DNA of 12,992 nucleotides from Candidatus Brocadiaceae bacterium (GCA_030018855.1 JASEHG010000037.1:1-12992); one strand, 5' to 3'. Shown: positions 6,617-12,992, counted from the stretch's first letter. Translations and numbers: made by a program. The notes: generated by a model not told the origin, from the letters alone.

Positions 6617-7687
6617 ATGACAAACAGTAGACAGCAAATGGTAGACAGTAGACAGGAAAAACCTTTATCCCTGTATGCTGTCTACTGTCTACTGTCTGCT
6701 GTTCTTCTGCTAGCAGGATGTGCCCTCGTATCTGTACCCGTAGGTGGCCCTACCAAGCCCCTTAAGGAGAAGGTGGTGGCAGGAGAGGGTGCGGATAAAG
6801 TCTTAATGATAGACATCTCAGGGATTATCTCCAGCAAGGAGAAGTCTAGCCCATTAGGACTGGGAGGCAGGCCAAGCATGGTAGCCAGGGTGAAGGAGGA
6901 ACTGGAGAAGGCCCGTAAGGATGACCATATAAAGGCCGTAGTCCTGAGGATAAACAGCCCAGGGGGGACTGTAGCGGCCAGTGACATCATCCGCCATGAG
7001 ATAAAGAAGTTCAAGGAAGAAAAACCTGTGAAGGTAGTGGCCTGTTTCACCGGTCTTGGCACCTCCGGGGCCTACTATGTGGCCACCTCGGCAGATAAGA
7101 TAGTGGCCCTGCCCACGTCTGTAACAGGCAGTATCGGCGTAATCCTCATCAAGGTAAACGTACAGGGCCTTATGGAGAAGGTGGGGATAGCAAACGAGAC
7201 GGTAAAATCGGGGGATAAGAAGGACGCCATCCTGCCCCTGCGCCCCATGACTGAAGAAGAGAGGCAGATTATCCAGGGGGTGATAAATTACCTGCATGAA
7301 CGTTTTATTGCAGTAGTGGAAGAGGTCAGGCCAGGGGCGGACCTGAAGGACAGGAAAGAACTGGCCGATGGACGGGTCTTCAATGCCCAGGAGTCCCTGG
7401 ACCTAAAGCTGGTGGACCAGGTGGGCTATCTGGACGAGGCCATTGAATTGGCCAAGACCCTGGCAGGCATAAAGGAGGCCCGGGTTGTAATGTACACGAG
7501 GCCCACTGGTTACAGGGATAACATCTATTCTTCAGGAGAAGGTACAGAGGCGGCATCCACCTCAGGCGGACTCCCGATAGGGATGTACTCTAACACACCC
7601 CTGCCATTTCCCTTTGGACTCAGGATGGCAGGCCCGCTCCAGATGGAAGGGCAGGACACAGACTTTATGTACCTGTGGCAACCCTGA
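6617..7687 (+). CDS. sppA: Signal peptide peptidase SppA-type S49 protease, lipoprotein leader
   Basis: SppA degrades signal-peptide remnants in the cell envelope. The 356-aa product is the short, single-domain form. Conserved elements are VLMIDISGII, LRINSPGGTVAASD, then FTGLGTSGAYYVATSADKIVA with the nucleophile Ser150, VTGSIGVI, and VKSGDKKDA, where Lys202 is placed 52 residues after the serine as in the Ser/Lys dyad of the B. subtilis enzyme. The N-terminus has a hydrophobic stretch ending LLLAGC, a lipobox with Cys35, which suggests membrane anchoring by lipidation. Residues about 5-29 are encoded by an inverted repeat of TAGACAG units. A CCTCAGGCGG palindrome also lies in-frame at 7556-7570 (STSGG). 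The Shine-Dalgarno sequence is weak (GAGAG); a second Met at 6638 is possible. The stop TGA sits in a 14-bp direct repeat. Confidence 0.93.
   Translation: MTNSRQQMVDSRQEKPLSLYAVYCLLSAVLLLAGCALVSVPVGGPTKPLKEKVVAGEGADKVLMIDISGIISSKEKSSPLGLGGRPSMVARVKEELEKARKDDHIKAVVLRINSPGGTVAASDIIRHEIKKFKEEKPVKVVACFTGLGTSGAYYVATSADKIVALPTSVTGSIGVILIKVNVQGLMEKVGIANETVKSGDKKDAILPLRPMTEEERQIIQGVINYLHERFIAVVEEVRPGADLKDRKELADGRVFNAQESLDLKLVDQVGYLDEAIELAKTLAGIKEARVVMYTRPTGYRDNIYSSGEGTEAASTSGGLPIGMYSNTPLPFPFGLRMAGPLQMEGQDTDFMYLWQP
6630..6703 (+). repeat. TAGACAG inverted repeat inside the sppA leader
   Basis: GTAGACAGTAGACAG (6641-6655) is perfectly complementary to CTGTCTACTGTCTAC (6678-6692), with a 22-nt loop. 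Imperfect pairing extends outward to about 6630/6703 (CAGC with GCTG and neighbours). The hairpin starts 13 nt after the A of the start codon, so it encodes the signal peptide and could also affect translation. Confidence 0.85.
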
Positions 7688-7760
7688 TTTGGAGGTAAGG
7701 AGTAGCAAGATTTTATCCTGCTATCCCCTACACCCTACTCCCTGACCCCTGATTTGGAGG
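7682..7760. repeat. Palindromic repeat flanked by 14-bp direct repeats
   Basis: CCCTGATTTGGAGG occurs at 7682-7695 and again at 7747-7760. Between them lies the repeat core AGCAAGATTTTATCCTGCT (within 7703-7723) and the 27-base unit at 7728-7754, nearly identical to the units that end thiC and the pseudouridine synthase gene. The left direct repeat contains the sppA stop codon. Confidence 0.8.
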
Positions 7761-7761
7761 C

Positions 7762-7869
7762 GTGATTTTAGAGGTATCTTACACCATTTCCATTTTTACA
7801 GGAATTTTAAGACATTGCCTCTACGGCCTCACGCCTGAGGAGATTGAGATTGTGGAGGGGAGAAGGTAG
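7762..7869 (+). pseudogene. Remnant C-terminus, possibly of a restriction-modification enzyme
   Basis: An open frame of 35 residues ends in HCLYGLTPEEIEIVEGRR. LYGLTxEEIxIVEG is the typical final motif of large type II/IIS restriction-methylase proteins and related N6-adenine methyltransferases. Everything upstream of it is the dispersed repeat, so the rest of the gene is missing. It stops 32 nt before the antitoxin-like gene. Family recognition rests on one short motif and is tentative. Confidence 0.45.
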
Positions 7870-7901
7870 AATTGAACTATTCAAATAAAGGGAGACGACT
7901 T

Positions 7902-8180
7902 ATGAAAACAAAAGGGGCAACGGCAGAGGTCTTTTTAACGGCGTTTAGAACCTTGACACGAAAAGAGCAGGATATCTTTCTGTCAACGATATTAAAAGAC
8001 AAAAGACTTCGTGAAGACCTTATAGACATAGCTATCGCTGAAAGCAGGGTAAGGGACAAAAGCAGACCATTTAGAGATTTCTTGAGACCTCTGAAAAACG
8101 CCCAAAATGTCATTCTGAGGGAGCGAAGCGACCGAAGAATCTCAGTTGAAACGGGAGATTCTTCGCTTCGCTCAGAATGA
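7902..8180 (+). CDS. Small antitoxin-like protein, 3' end overwritten by a MITE
   Basis: ATG 7902 is preferred over the in-frame TTG at 7872 because GGGAG lies a few nt upstream of it. The first 61 residues (MKTKGATAEVFLTAFRTL...) contain an amphipathic segment, LTRKEQDIFLSTILKDKRLREDLIDIAIAE, and end RPFRDFL. This is reminiscent of short helical antitoxins or toxin-antitoxin-associated proteins. The MITE begins at 8084 within codon 61, and the remaining 31 residues (RPLKNAQNVILRERSD...) are translated repeat. The native protein may have ended near this point, so function could survive. No toxin gene follows. Identity is uncertain, and it could be an orphan remnant. Confidence 0.55.
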   Translation: MKTKGATAEVFLTAFRTLTRKEQDIFLSTILKDKRLREDLIDIAIAESRVRDKSRPFRDFLRPLKNAQNVILRERSDRRISVETGDSSLRSE

Positions 8181-8214
8181 CACGTGGTGTTGTCGTCACT
8201 TTCGCAGAGGTCTC
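8084..8214. mobile_element. MITE-like element in the 3' end of a small gene
   Basis: This 131-bp element has left end GAGACCTCTGAAAAAC and right end TTTCGCAGAGGTCTC, with 10 bp of perfect terminal inverted repeat. Its interior is a long imperfect inverted repeat: CATTCTGAGGGAGCGAAGCG on the left, TTCGCTTCGCTCAGAATG on the right. The right half recurs at 1303-1360. A target duplication is not clear here (flanks TTCTT and CTGTT share 3 of 5 bases). Confidence 0.78.
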
Positions 8215-8283
8215 CTGTTGGGTAATATTATAGGATTTTCCTCCCTTTTTTACAGTAGACTGTTCTTAGCCACAGAAGCAGGT

Positions 8284-11200
8284 CTAAACCCTCTCCACCC
8301 TCACCAAAAACCCCTTATACTCAGGCGTGGAGCAGTTGGGGTCAAGAGCAGTGGGGGTGAGGAGGTTGGCAAGGGGGCCGGTGACCCTCCCGGCAAAGCC
8401 CCAGTGGATGGGGATGCCTATCTGCCAGACCCGTCTTCCATTTATTTCCATTGGTTTTATTCTCTTGGTTACAAGGGCCTTGCCCTGTACACTCCCCCGT
8501 GCGGAGGTGACCCTCACCATCTGTTGGTTCTTTATGCCCAGCTCTTCGGCCAGTCCCTCTGGTATCTCCACAAAGAATTCGGGCTGGAGTTCCGAGTTGA
8601 CCGTGATGTGTTTGGTCCAGTAATGGAAATGTTCTGTCAACCTGTACGTGGTGCAGACTACGGGGTATTCCTCAGGCGAGCCATACCTGTCCATATCTGA
8701 CTTGAAGGTCTTGGCCAGGGGATTGGGGCTGACCATTGGGTGGAGTATATTCTTCACGGGTGATTCCACAGGCTCGTAATGCTCAGGGAATGGGCCTTCG
8801 GCAAAATCAGGGGCGAAGAGTTTCCCTACACCTTCGGGTAACATAAGGAAGGCGCCCAGGCCGGCCTCCGGGGGGCTTTCGGGCCTGTAGTCTGGCGTAT
8901 CGCCCACCCACTTTTCGCCGTCCCACTGTATGGCTACCCTGGTAGGGTCCCACGGCCTCCCCTGTGCATCACAGGAGGCCCGATTGTACATAATGCGCCG
9001 GTTGGCAGGCCAACTCCACGTCCACCCTGGGAACATCCCAAGTCCACTCGGGTCCCTTAATCCACGCCTCATCATCATGTTCCCCTCCTCCGTGAAACTG
9101 CCGCAGTATATCCAGTTCCCGCAGGCCGTAGAGCCATCATCCCTGAGCTGGGCGAAGGAGGAGAGCTGTTGACCTTTCTTTAATACGACCTCCCCCTTCT
9201 CATCCTTAAGGTCTGCCACTGCACGCCCATTGATTTCTCTAGCTATCTCCTCCAGGGACGGATTAGTAGGGTTAGAATAGGGCCAGTTGAGATGGAGTAT
9301 GGGTTCAGGAAGGGTGCCGCCGCCTTGCTGGTATAATTTGCACACCCTCTGGAAGATACTGGCGAGGATTTCCTGGTCAGCTCTGGCCTCACCAGGGGGG
9401 TCAAGGGCCTTCCACTTCCACTGGGCCCATCGGGCGGAGTTGGTGAAACTGCCATCCTTTTCGGCGAAGTTGGCTGCAGGCAGGAGGAAGACCTCGGTGT
9501 TGACGGTGGAGGGGTCTATCCCTGGGGCCTTCCAGAATTGGGCCGTCTCCGTCTCAAAGCACTCTGCCACGACCAGCCATCTGAGCCTGGAGAGGGCGGC
9601 TATCATCTTATTGGAATGGGGACCGTTGGCCACCGGGTTCATGCCAAAACACAGCATTCCTTCCAGCCTGCCTTGATACATGTCATCAAAGAGGTTTACC
9701 CAGCTGTAGTCCCGCTCTATCTTGGGCAGGTAGTGGTAGCAGAAATCGTTTTCTTTATTGGCATGACTTCCGAACATACACTTAAGGAAACTGACAAAGA
9801 ACTTCGGATAATTCTCCCAGTAATTCAGGGAGGTGGGTGTGAGGGCCCTTGGGGTATTCTCTCTTAGATGGTCTTTGAGGTCCTGGTGCGACACGGGAGG
9901 GGTCTTGAGATACCCTGGGAGTTTATCATAGGCCATGCCATGGTCCGTACCGCCCTGGATGTTGGAGTGCCCCCGCAGGGCGTTAAGGCCGCCGCCCGGC
10001 CTGCCAATGTTTCCCAGGAGTAGCTGTAGTATTGCGGCGGCACGTATAATCTGGACTGCGAAGCTGTGGTGAGTCCAGCCCAGGGCGTACATTATTGTCC
10101 CAGCCTTATCAGGGGTGCCGGTGGAACATACAATCTCTGCCGTCTTGAGAAACTCTTTTACGGGTGCACCAGTAATCTGGGAGACCACCTCAGGGGTATA
10201 TCTCTCATAGTGTCTTTTCAGGAGTTGGAAGGCGCACCTGGGGTCTTGCATGGTAGGGTCTTGTTTGACATATCCCTTTGAGTCCTGTTCATACTGCCAG
10301 GAGGTCTTGTCATAGGTATTTGTGATGGGGTCATAACCTGAGAAGAGACCGTCCTTGAAGGAGAACCCCTCCTTTACCAGGAAAGGGCCGTTGGTGAACA
10401 GCCTGACGTACTCCTCATGGTGAAGTCCGTGGGAGAGGGTATGATTTATTAGCCCACCCAGAAAGGCTATGTCGGTGCCGGCCCTGATTTGTACGAAGCA
10501 GTCGGAGACGGCTGCCGTCCTGTTGAACCTCGGGTCTACGCACACCAACCTGGCCCCCCGATTTTTCCTGGCCTCCATGACCCACTTGAAACCGCAGGGG
10601 TGGTTCTCTGCGGGGTTACCGCCCATGGCGAGGATGACGTCAGAGTTGCCAATGTCAATCCATCCGTTGGTCATGGCCCCTCGGCCGAAGGTGGGCGCCA
10701 GACTGGCGACCGTGGGGGCGTGTCAGAGGCGGCTCTGCTGGTCCAGATATACCACCCCCAGGGCCCGCATGGTCTTTACCAGGAGGAAGTTCATCTCACT
10801 GGTATCAGTACAGCCCCCGATAGCGGCCATGCCCAGGGTGCGGTTAACTATCCTGTCTTTTTCATCCCGGGACTGGAACGTCCTGTCCCTGGTGTCTTTT
10901 ACATGGCGGGCAATCTCTGTGAGGACGAAGTCCCAGTCCACCTCATGCCAGTGGGCGGCCCCTGGGGGGCGGTAGAGGGGTTTGGTGAGACGGCGGTCGT
11001 TGATGACGTAGTGTCTTAGTGATGCCCCTTTGGGGCAGAGTGTTCCCCGGTTTATGGGGTGGTCAGGGTCTCCCTCAACGTGTACCACGGTGGGGGAGAC
11101 GTTGGCGGCCCTATCCCCCAGGGTATGGATGATTACCCCACAGCTAACTGAGCAGTAGGGGCAGGTGCTTCGGGTCTCGGAGGTGCGGGAAATCTTGAGC

Positions 11201-11322
11201 CCTTTAGCCTCGGCCATAGCTGGCCTGAGGTCAAATCCCAGGCTGGAGAGTGGCAGGCCCACTCCCGCCGAGAAGGCCCCGGTAGTACCGAGCTTCAGGA
11301 AGTGGCGTCTGGTTAGATCCAT
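8284..11322 (-). CDS. fdnG: Formate dehydrogenase alpha subunit, selenocysteine-containing, Tat-exported (FdnG type)
   Basis: This is a molybdopterin (bis-MGD) catalytic subunit that oxidises formate to CO2 on the outer side of the membrane. Two open frames, split only by TGA at 10723-10725, read through as one 1012-aa protein, close to E. coli FdnG. The Sec context DQQSRL-U-HAPTVASLAPTFGRG is the family active site, with Sec200 followed by His201. The N-terminus MDLTRRHFLKLG is a Tat signal. A [4Fe-4S] site is formed by Cys54, 57, 61 and 96 (CPYCSVSCG, TLCPKG). Arg450 in NALRGHSNIQG matches the active-site arginine. The C-terminal region, TEHFHYWTKH and beyond, is the MGD-binding domain. No beta (iron-sulfur) or gamma (cytochrome b) subunit gene is adjacent, so partners must be elsewhere. 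Shine-Dalgarno is weak, and a MITE ends 12 nt upstream of the start codon. It needs SelA/B/C/D supplied in trans. Confidence 0.96.
10690..10725 (-). promoter_or_regulatory. Bacterial SECIS element with selenocysteine UGA
   Basis: Reading the minus strand, the UGA (10723-10725) is followed after 14 nt by a stem CGCC (10705-10708), a loop AGUCU and a stem GGCG (10696-10699 on the plus strand are its complement). The GU-containing apical loop matches the SelB-recognised loop of E. coli fdnG and fdhF in sequence and spacing. A further GCCCC/GGGGC pairing can close the outer stem. Confidence 0.85.
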
Positions 11323-11333
11323 CTCTTATTTAT

Positions 11334-11477
11334 GAGACTCCTGAGAAACTCTGGCCTTTAATGTAGGGGCACGTTGTCCGCCTCAGGCAGATGCCCCTAC
11401 TCACTCACCCTCCCCCTTCCCCCTCCCATCAAGGGAGGGGGAAACCGAGAAGTGCATAAGCCTTTTTCTGAGGTCTT
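11334..11477. mobile_element. Diverged MITE-like element upstream of the formate dehydrogenase gene
   Basis: This 144-bp element has imperfect ends: GAGACTCCTGAGAAA at the left and TTTTTCTGAGGTCTT at the right, related to the GAGACCTCTG family. It is flanked by ATTTAT on both sides (11328-11333 and 11478-11483), consistent with a target duplication. The interior has TCCGCCTCAGGCAGA (11377-11391) and a CCTCCC/GGGAGG-type pair. The target duplication overlaps the leader directly before the fdnG ATG. Confidence 0.68.
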
Positions 11478-11541
11478 ATTTATAAAAAAGTTAAACTAAA
11501 GGATGCCAAAAGTCAATGTATTAAGTAACTGACAGCTACCA

Positions 11542-11562
11542 GGGCGGGGGCAGGCCCCGCCC
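11542..11562. repeat. GGGCGGGG hairpin
   Basis: A perfect 8-bp stem, GGGCGGGG/CCCCGCCC, closes a 5-nt loop and is followed by CTACTCC and a TCCACCTAAGGCGGA palindrome (11567-11581). No U-tract follows on either strand, so it is called a dispersed repeat and not a terminator. The gene-free gap 11323-11688 otherwise holds the MITE and a weak TTGATA (11620-11625) without a good -10. Confidence 0.6.
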
Positions 11563-11688
11563 CTACTCCACCTAAGGCGGACTGACTACTGCGTACGCTC
11601 GCTGGACTCCATATATACCTTGATATTGTAGACAAATAAGAGAAAATATGAGGTATGTCCGTGTCTATCTTCAGAAAAGGAGGCCAAA

Positions 11689-11973
11689 ATGGCTAAGGCA
11701 TCTGGCAGTTATATTTGCGGTACCTGTGGCATTACTACCACTGGGAAGGGGCACCTCTGTAATCCCGTGAAACTTGAAAAGCTCACAGTCTGTAAACACT
11801 GCGGGAGACTGGCGGATAATCCACGCCACGTGTGCGTACCCATGGTGCTAAAGGTAAGGTATGCCTGTGGTAACTGTGGCAGGGTGGCAACTGCCCGCAC
11901 CGCCCTTTGCAATCCCCAGCCTATTCCCAAGGCAGTAAAGAAACCGACCAAGGTAGGAGCCAGGGCACGTTAA
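11689..11973 (+). CDS. Triple zinc-knuckle small protein
   Basis: This is a 94-aa basic, cysteine-rich protein with a strong Shine-Dalgarno sequence (AAAAGGAGG) before its ATG. It is built from three copies of one unit with exact 25-residue spacing: C10-X2-C13-X8-H22-X-C24, C35-X2-C38-X8-H47-X-C49 and C60-X2-C63-X8-A72-X-C74. Each unit ends CNP or CVP. The first two can each bind one zinc through C2HC; the third lacks the histidine. The tail KAVKKPTKVGARAR is lysine/arginine-rich, which would suit nucleic-acid or ribosome contact, but that is inference. I know of similar zinc-ribbon-like hypothetical proteins but no established function. It is convergent with the EamA gene (36-nt gap). Confidence 0.85.
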   Translation: MAKASGSYICGTCGITTTGKGHLCNPVKLEKLTVCKHCGRLADNPRHVCVPMVLKVRYACGNCGRVATARTALCNPQPIPKAVKKPTKVGARAR

Positions 11974-12009
11974 GGCCGATAAGTCCGCCTAAGTAGTGGT
12001 CGTATGTTA

Positions 12010-12429
12010 TCATCTGGCCAGGAGCAGGCCGGCTATAATGGCCAGGGTTATCCCTAGGAGTTGTACGTAGGTCAGCTGGGCGCCGAAGAACCACCACATC
12101 CAGAAGACGGTAAGGGCAGGACTGAGGGAGACCAGTGGGGCAACAATCTCGGGCCGCCCTCCAGTCTTGAAGGCATAGATTATTGTCAGTGTACCCACGG
12201 CCGCAAAGAACCCTGCCCCGAAGGCCATGGCGTCAGCCTTTTGAGAGGGGTACTCGGTCCCCAGACGTACAAAGAAGAGGAGGGGCACCAGGGCCGCCAG
12301 AAAACCTATAGACTCAAATACCATCACCCTGAAGGGGTTCTTCAATACCTGAGTGGAGAGGCTAATCAGGGGAGACCATACACTCCATAAGACGAGCGTC
12401 AACATACTAAAGACCAGCCAGGGTTTCAT
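12010..12429 (-). CDS. Half-size EamA/DMT-family membrane transporter
   Basis: This 139-aa, strongly hydrophobic protein has five likely transmembrane segments (about residues 4-24, 33-54, 66-88, 96-115 and 119-138). The layout matches a single EamA domain, ending PLVSLSPALTVFWMWWFFGAQLT and LLGITLAIIAGLLLAR. The conserved EamA C-terminal pattern of a proline-containing helix and then a glycine-rich helix is visible. Typical EamA proteins have two such domains (about 300 aa), while single-domain forms act as dimers, as in the small multidrug resistance branch. The substrate cannot be predicted. GAGG lies nine nt upstream of the ATG. There is no partner half-gene nearby. Confidence 0.85.
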   Translation of the reverse strand: MKPWLVFSMLTLVLWSVWSPLISLSTQVLKNPFRVMVFESIGFLAALVPLLFFVRLGTEYPSQKADAMAFGAGFFAAVGTLTIIYAFKTGGRPEIVAPLVSLSPALTVFWMWWFFGAQLTYVQLLGITLAIIAGLLLAR

Positions 12430-12539
12430 AGCGATTGACCTCAGCTTATAAGTCTTTGAGACGAAATAAAGACCGCGGTCAGCACAGTATACACACAGCA
12501 GACCTTCTTGGCCACTATTTTCATGACCGGGTTAAGGGC

Positions 12540-12568
12540 TTGACTTAGGCGAGGCGTGGTCTTATAAA
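12540..12568 (+). promoter_or_regulatory. Sigma70-type promoter of the tRNA-Arg gene
   Basis: TTGACT at 12540-12545 and TATAAA at 12563-12568 are separated by exactly 17 nt. Transcription would begin near 12575, leaving a leader of about 30 nt before the mature tRNA. This is the best-formed promoter in the window. Confidence 0.7.
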
Positions 12569-12604
12569 AGGGAAGAACACAGGATTCCGAATTCTGTAAC
12601 CGGT

Positions 12605-12681
12605 GCCCCCATAGCTCAGTTGAACAGAGCGCTGGCCTCCGGAGCCAGAGGTCGCAGGTTTGAGCCCTGCTGGGGGTGCCA
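12605..12681 (+). tRNA. tRNA-Arg (anticodon CCG)
   Basis: It folds as a complete 77-nt cloverleaf with encoded CCA. The acceptor is GCCCCCA/TGGGGGT (first pair G-U) with discriminator G. The D stem is GCTC/GAGC. The anticodon stem CTGGC/GCCAG encloses CTCCGGA, giving anticodon CCG at 12639-12641, which decodes CGG. The T stem is GCAGG/CCTGC with loop TTTGAGC. It has its own promoter and no tRNA neighbours. Confidence 0.95.
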
Positions 12682-12692
12682 GTCCTAAATTC

Positions 12693-12719
12693 AGGGGGTA
12701 GGGATTAGGGGTCAGGGGT
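12693..12719. repeat. GGGGTAGGGATTAGGGG repeat after the tRNA
   Basis: A short G-rich unit, GGGGGTAGGGATTAGGGGTC, of the same family as the gene-end repeats begins 12 nt after the tRNA CCA. A T-rich tract follows (12728-12734), which might end tRNA transcription, but no stable stem precedes it. Confidence 0.55.
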
Positions 12720-12738
12720 TAGTGATCTTTTTTTCTGA

Positions 12739-12915
12739 TTTTTTAATCCCTATGTTGAGAGATATGAGTTAGAGCATGGGGCCGGTGTCCTGGACAATCA
12801 GGCGTCCAACTATAAGGACTTTATAAAGACCGTCGATTCTGCCCTCTACAAGGCCAAGCAGGAGAGGAATTGCGTTGTGGTGTGGGGGCAGGAAGAGCTA
12901 GGGGCTAGGGAGTAG
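12739..12915 (+). pseudogene. C-terminal remnant of a GGDEF (diguanylate cyclase) domain
   Basis: The open frame has no start and reads FFNPYVERYELEHGAGVLDN..., then DFIKTVDSALYKAKQERNCVVVW. ALYKAKQERN matches the conserved final helix of GGDEF domains (ALYxAKxxGRN). The GGDEF signature loop and everything N-terminal are absent, and an in-frame TGA precedes the fragment at 12736-12738. Its stop, TAG 12913-12915, lies inside a GGGAGTAGGG repeat. Its sense strand follows the tRNA, and it is presumably non-functional. Confidence 0.55.
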
Positions 12916-12980
12916 GGAGTAGAAACACATTAAATTGTAAATTAGAAATTTTAAATTTAAAATTTGCAATTTCCAATTCC
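12897..12980. repeat. G-rich repeat followed by AT-rich inverted repeat
   Basis: GCTAGGGGCTAGGGAGTAGG and its neighbour (about 12897-12921) are followed by an AT-rich tract in which AAATTTTAAATTTAAAATTT forms a self-complementary stretch. The tract runs to near the window edge. No gene is seen. Confidence 0.6.
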
Positions 12981-12992
12981 TTTTCCTTTAAC

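Noticed and set aside
8146..8700. Plus-strand open frame starting within the MITE
   Set aside because: It begins in repeat sequence and runs antisense through the 3' end of the formate dehydrogenase gene.
10675..10725. Interpretation of the formate dehydrogenase as a gene broken by a nonsense mutation
   Set aside because: The codon is TGA at the exact family selenocysteine position, followed by His and a SECIS-like hairpin, and the frame continues without any shift.
10489..11019. Long plus-strand open frames opposite the formate dehydrogenase gene
   Set aside because: Antisense shadow of a GC-rich coding region; no ribosome-binding site or recognisable domain.

Overview
The window reads as a bacterial chromosome segment with moderately high GC and an unusually heavy load of short palindromic repeats. 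The host is probably a diderm with at least partly anaerobic metabolism. The evidence is a Tat-exported selenocysteine formate dehydrogenase, a SppA homologue with a lipoprotein leader, and the repeat style (CCGCCTNAGGCGG palindromes, 'GGGAGTAGGG' tracts, MITE-like elements), which resembles uncultured Planctomycetota/Brocadiales-type or similar environmental genomes. The taxon is a low-confidence inference. No phage, CRISPR array, rRNA or intact transposase is visible.

Layout. At the left edge is the C-terminal half of an RNA 3'-phosphate cyclase (rtcA, +). It is followed by a small conserved-looking protein (+) that is frameshifted in a seven-C run. A minus-strand block then covers 5557-1433: type I mannose-6-phosphate isomerase (manA) overlapping an RsuA/RluB-type pseudouridine synthase by ATGA, then thiC, then a class I glutamine amidotransferase. 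A stand-alone tRNA-binding OB-fold protein (Trbp111/MetG-C type, -) and a SppA-type S49 peptidase (+) follow. Next come a remnant of what looks like a restriction-modification enzyme C-terminus and a small antitoxin-like gene whose 3' end is overwritten by a MITE. The largest gene is a 1012-residue formate dehydrogenase alpha subunit (-), read through an in-frame UGA as selenocysteine with a recognisable bacterial SECIS hairpin. The right end has a triple zinc-knuckle protein (+), a half-size EamA transporter (-), a tRNA-Arg(CCG) with a good sigma70-type promoter, and a decayed GGDEF C-terminus.

The metabolic genes are mostly unrelated housekeeping functions (RNA repair, thiamine pyrimidine synthesis, mannose phosphate metabolism, RNA modification, protein quality control, formate oxidation). 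They do not form one pathway. The fdh alpha gene has no beta or gamma subunit gene next to it.

The most distinctive feature is how deeply the repeats enter gene boundaries. One repeat family supplies the same last eight codons plus stop (NQG-x-G-x-RV) to both thiC and the pseudouridine synthase gene. Another copy supplies the stop of the GGDEF remnant. A 'TAGACAG' inverted repeat encodes most of the SppA signal peptide. MITE-like elements with GAGACCTCTG ends and visible target-site duplications lie in the 3' end of one gene and directly upstream of the formate dehydrogenase start. No coherent new multi-gene system was identified; the repeat and gene co-option is the best candidate for something undescribed.
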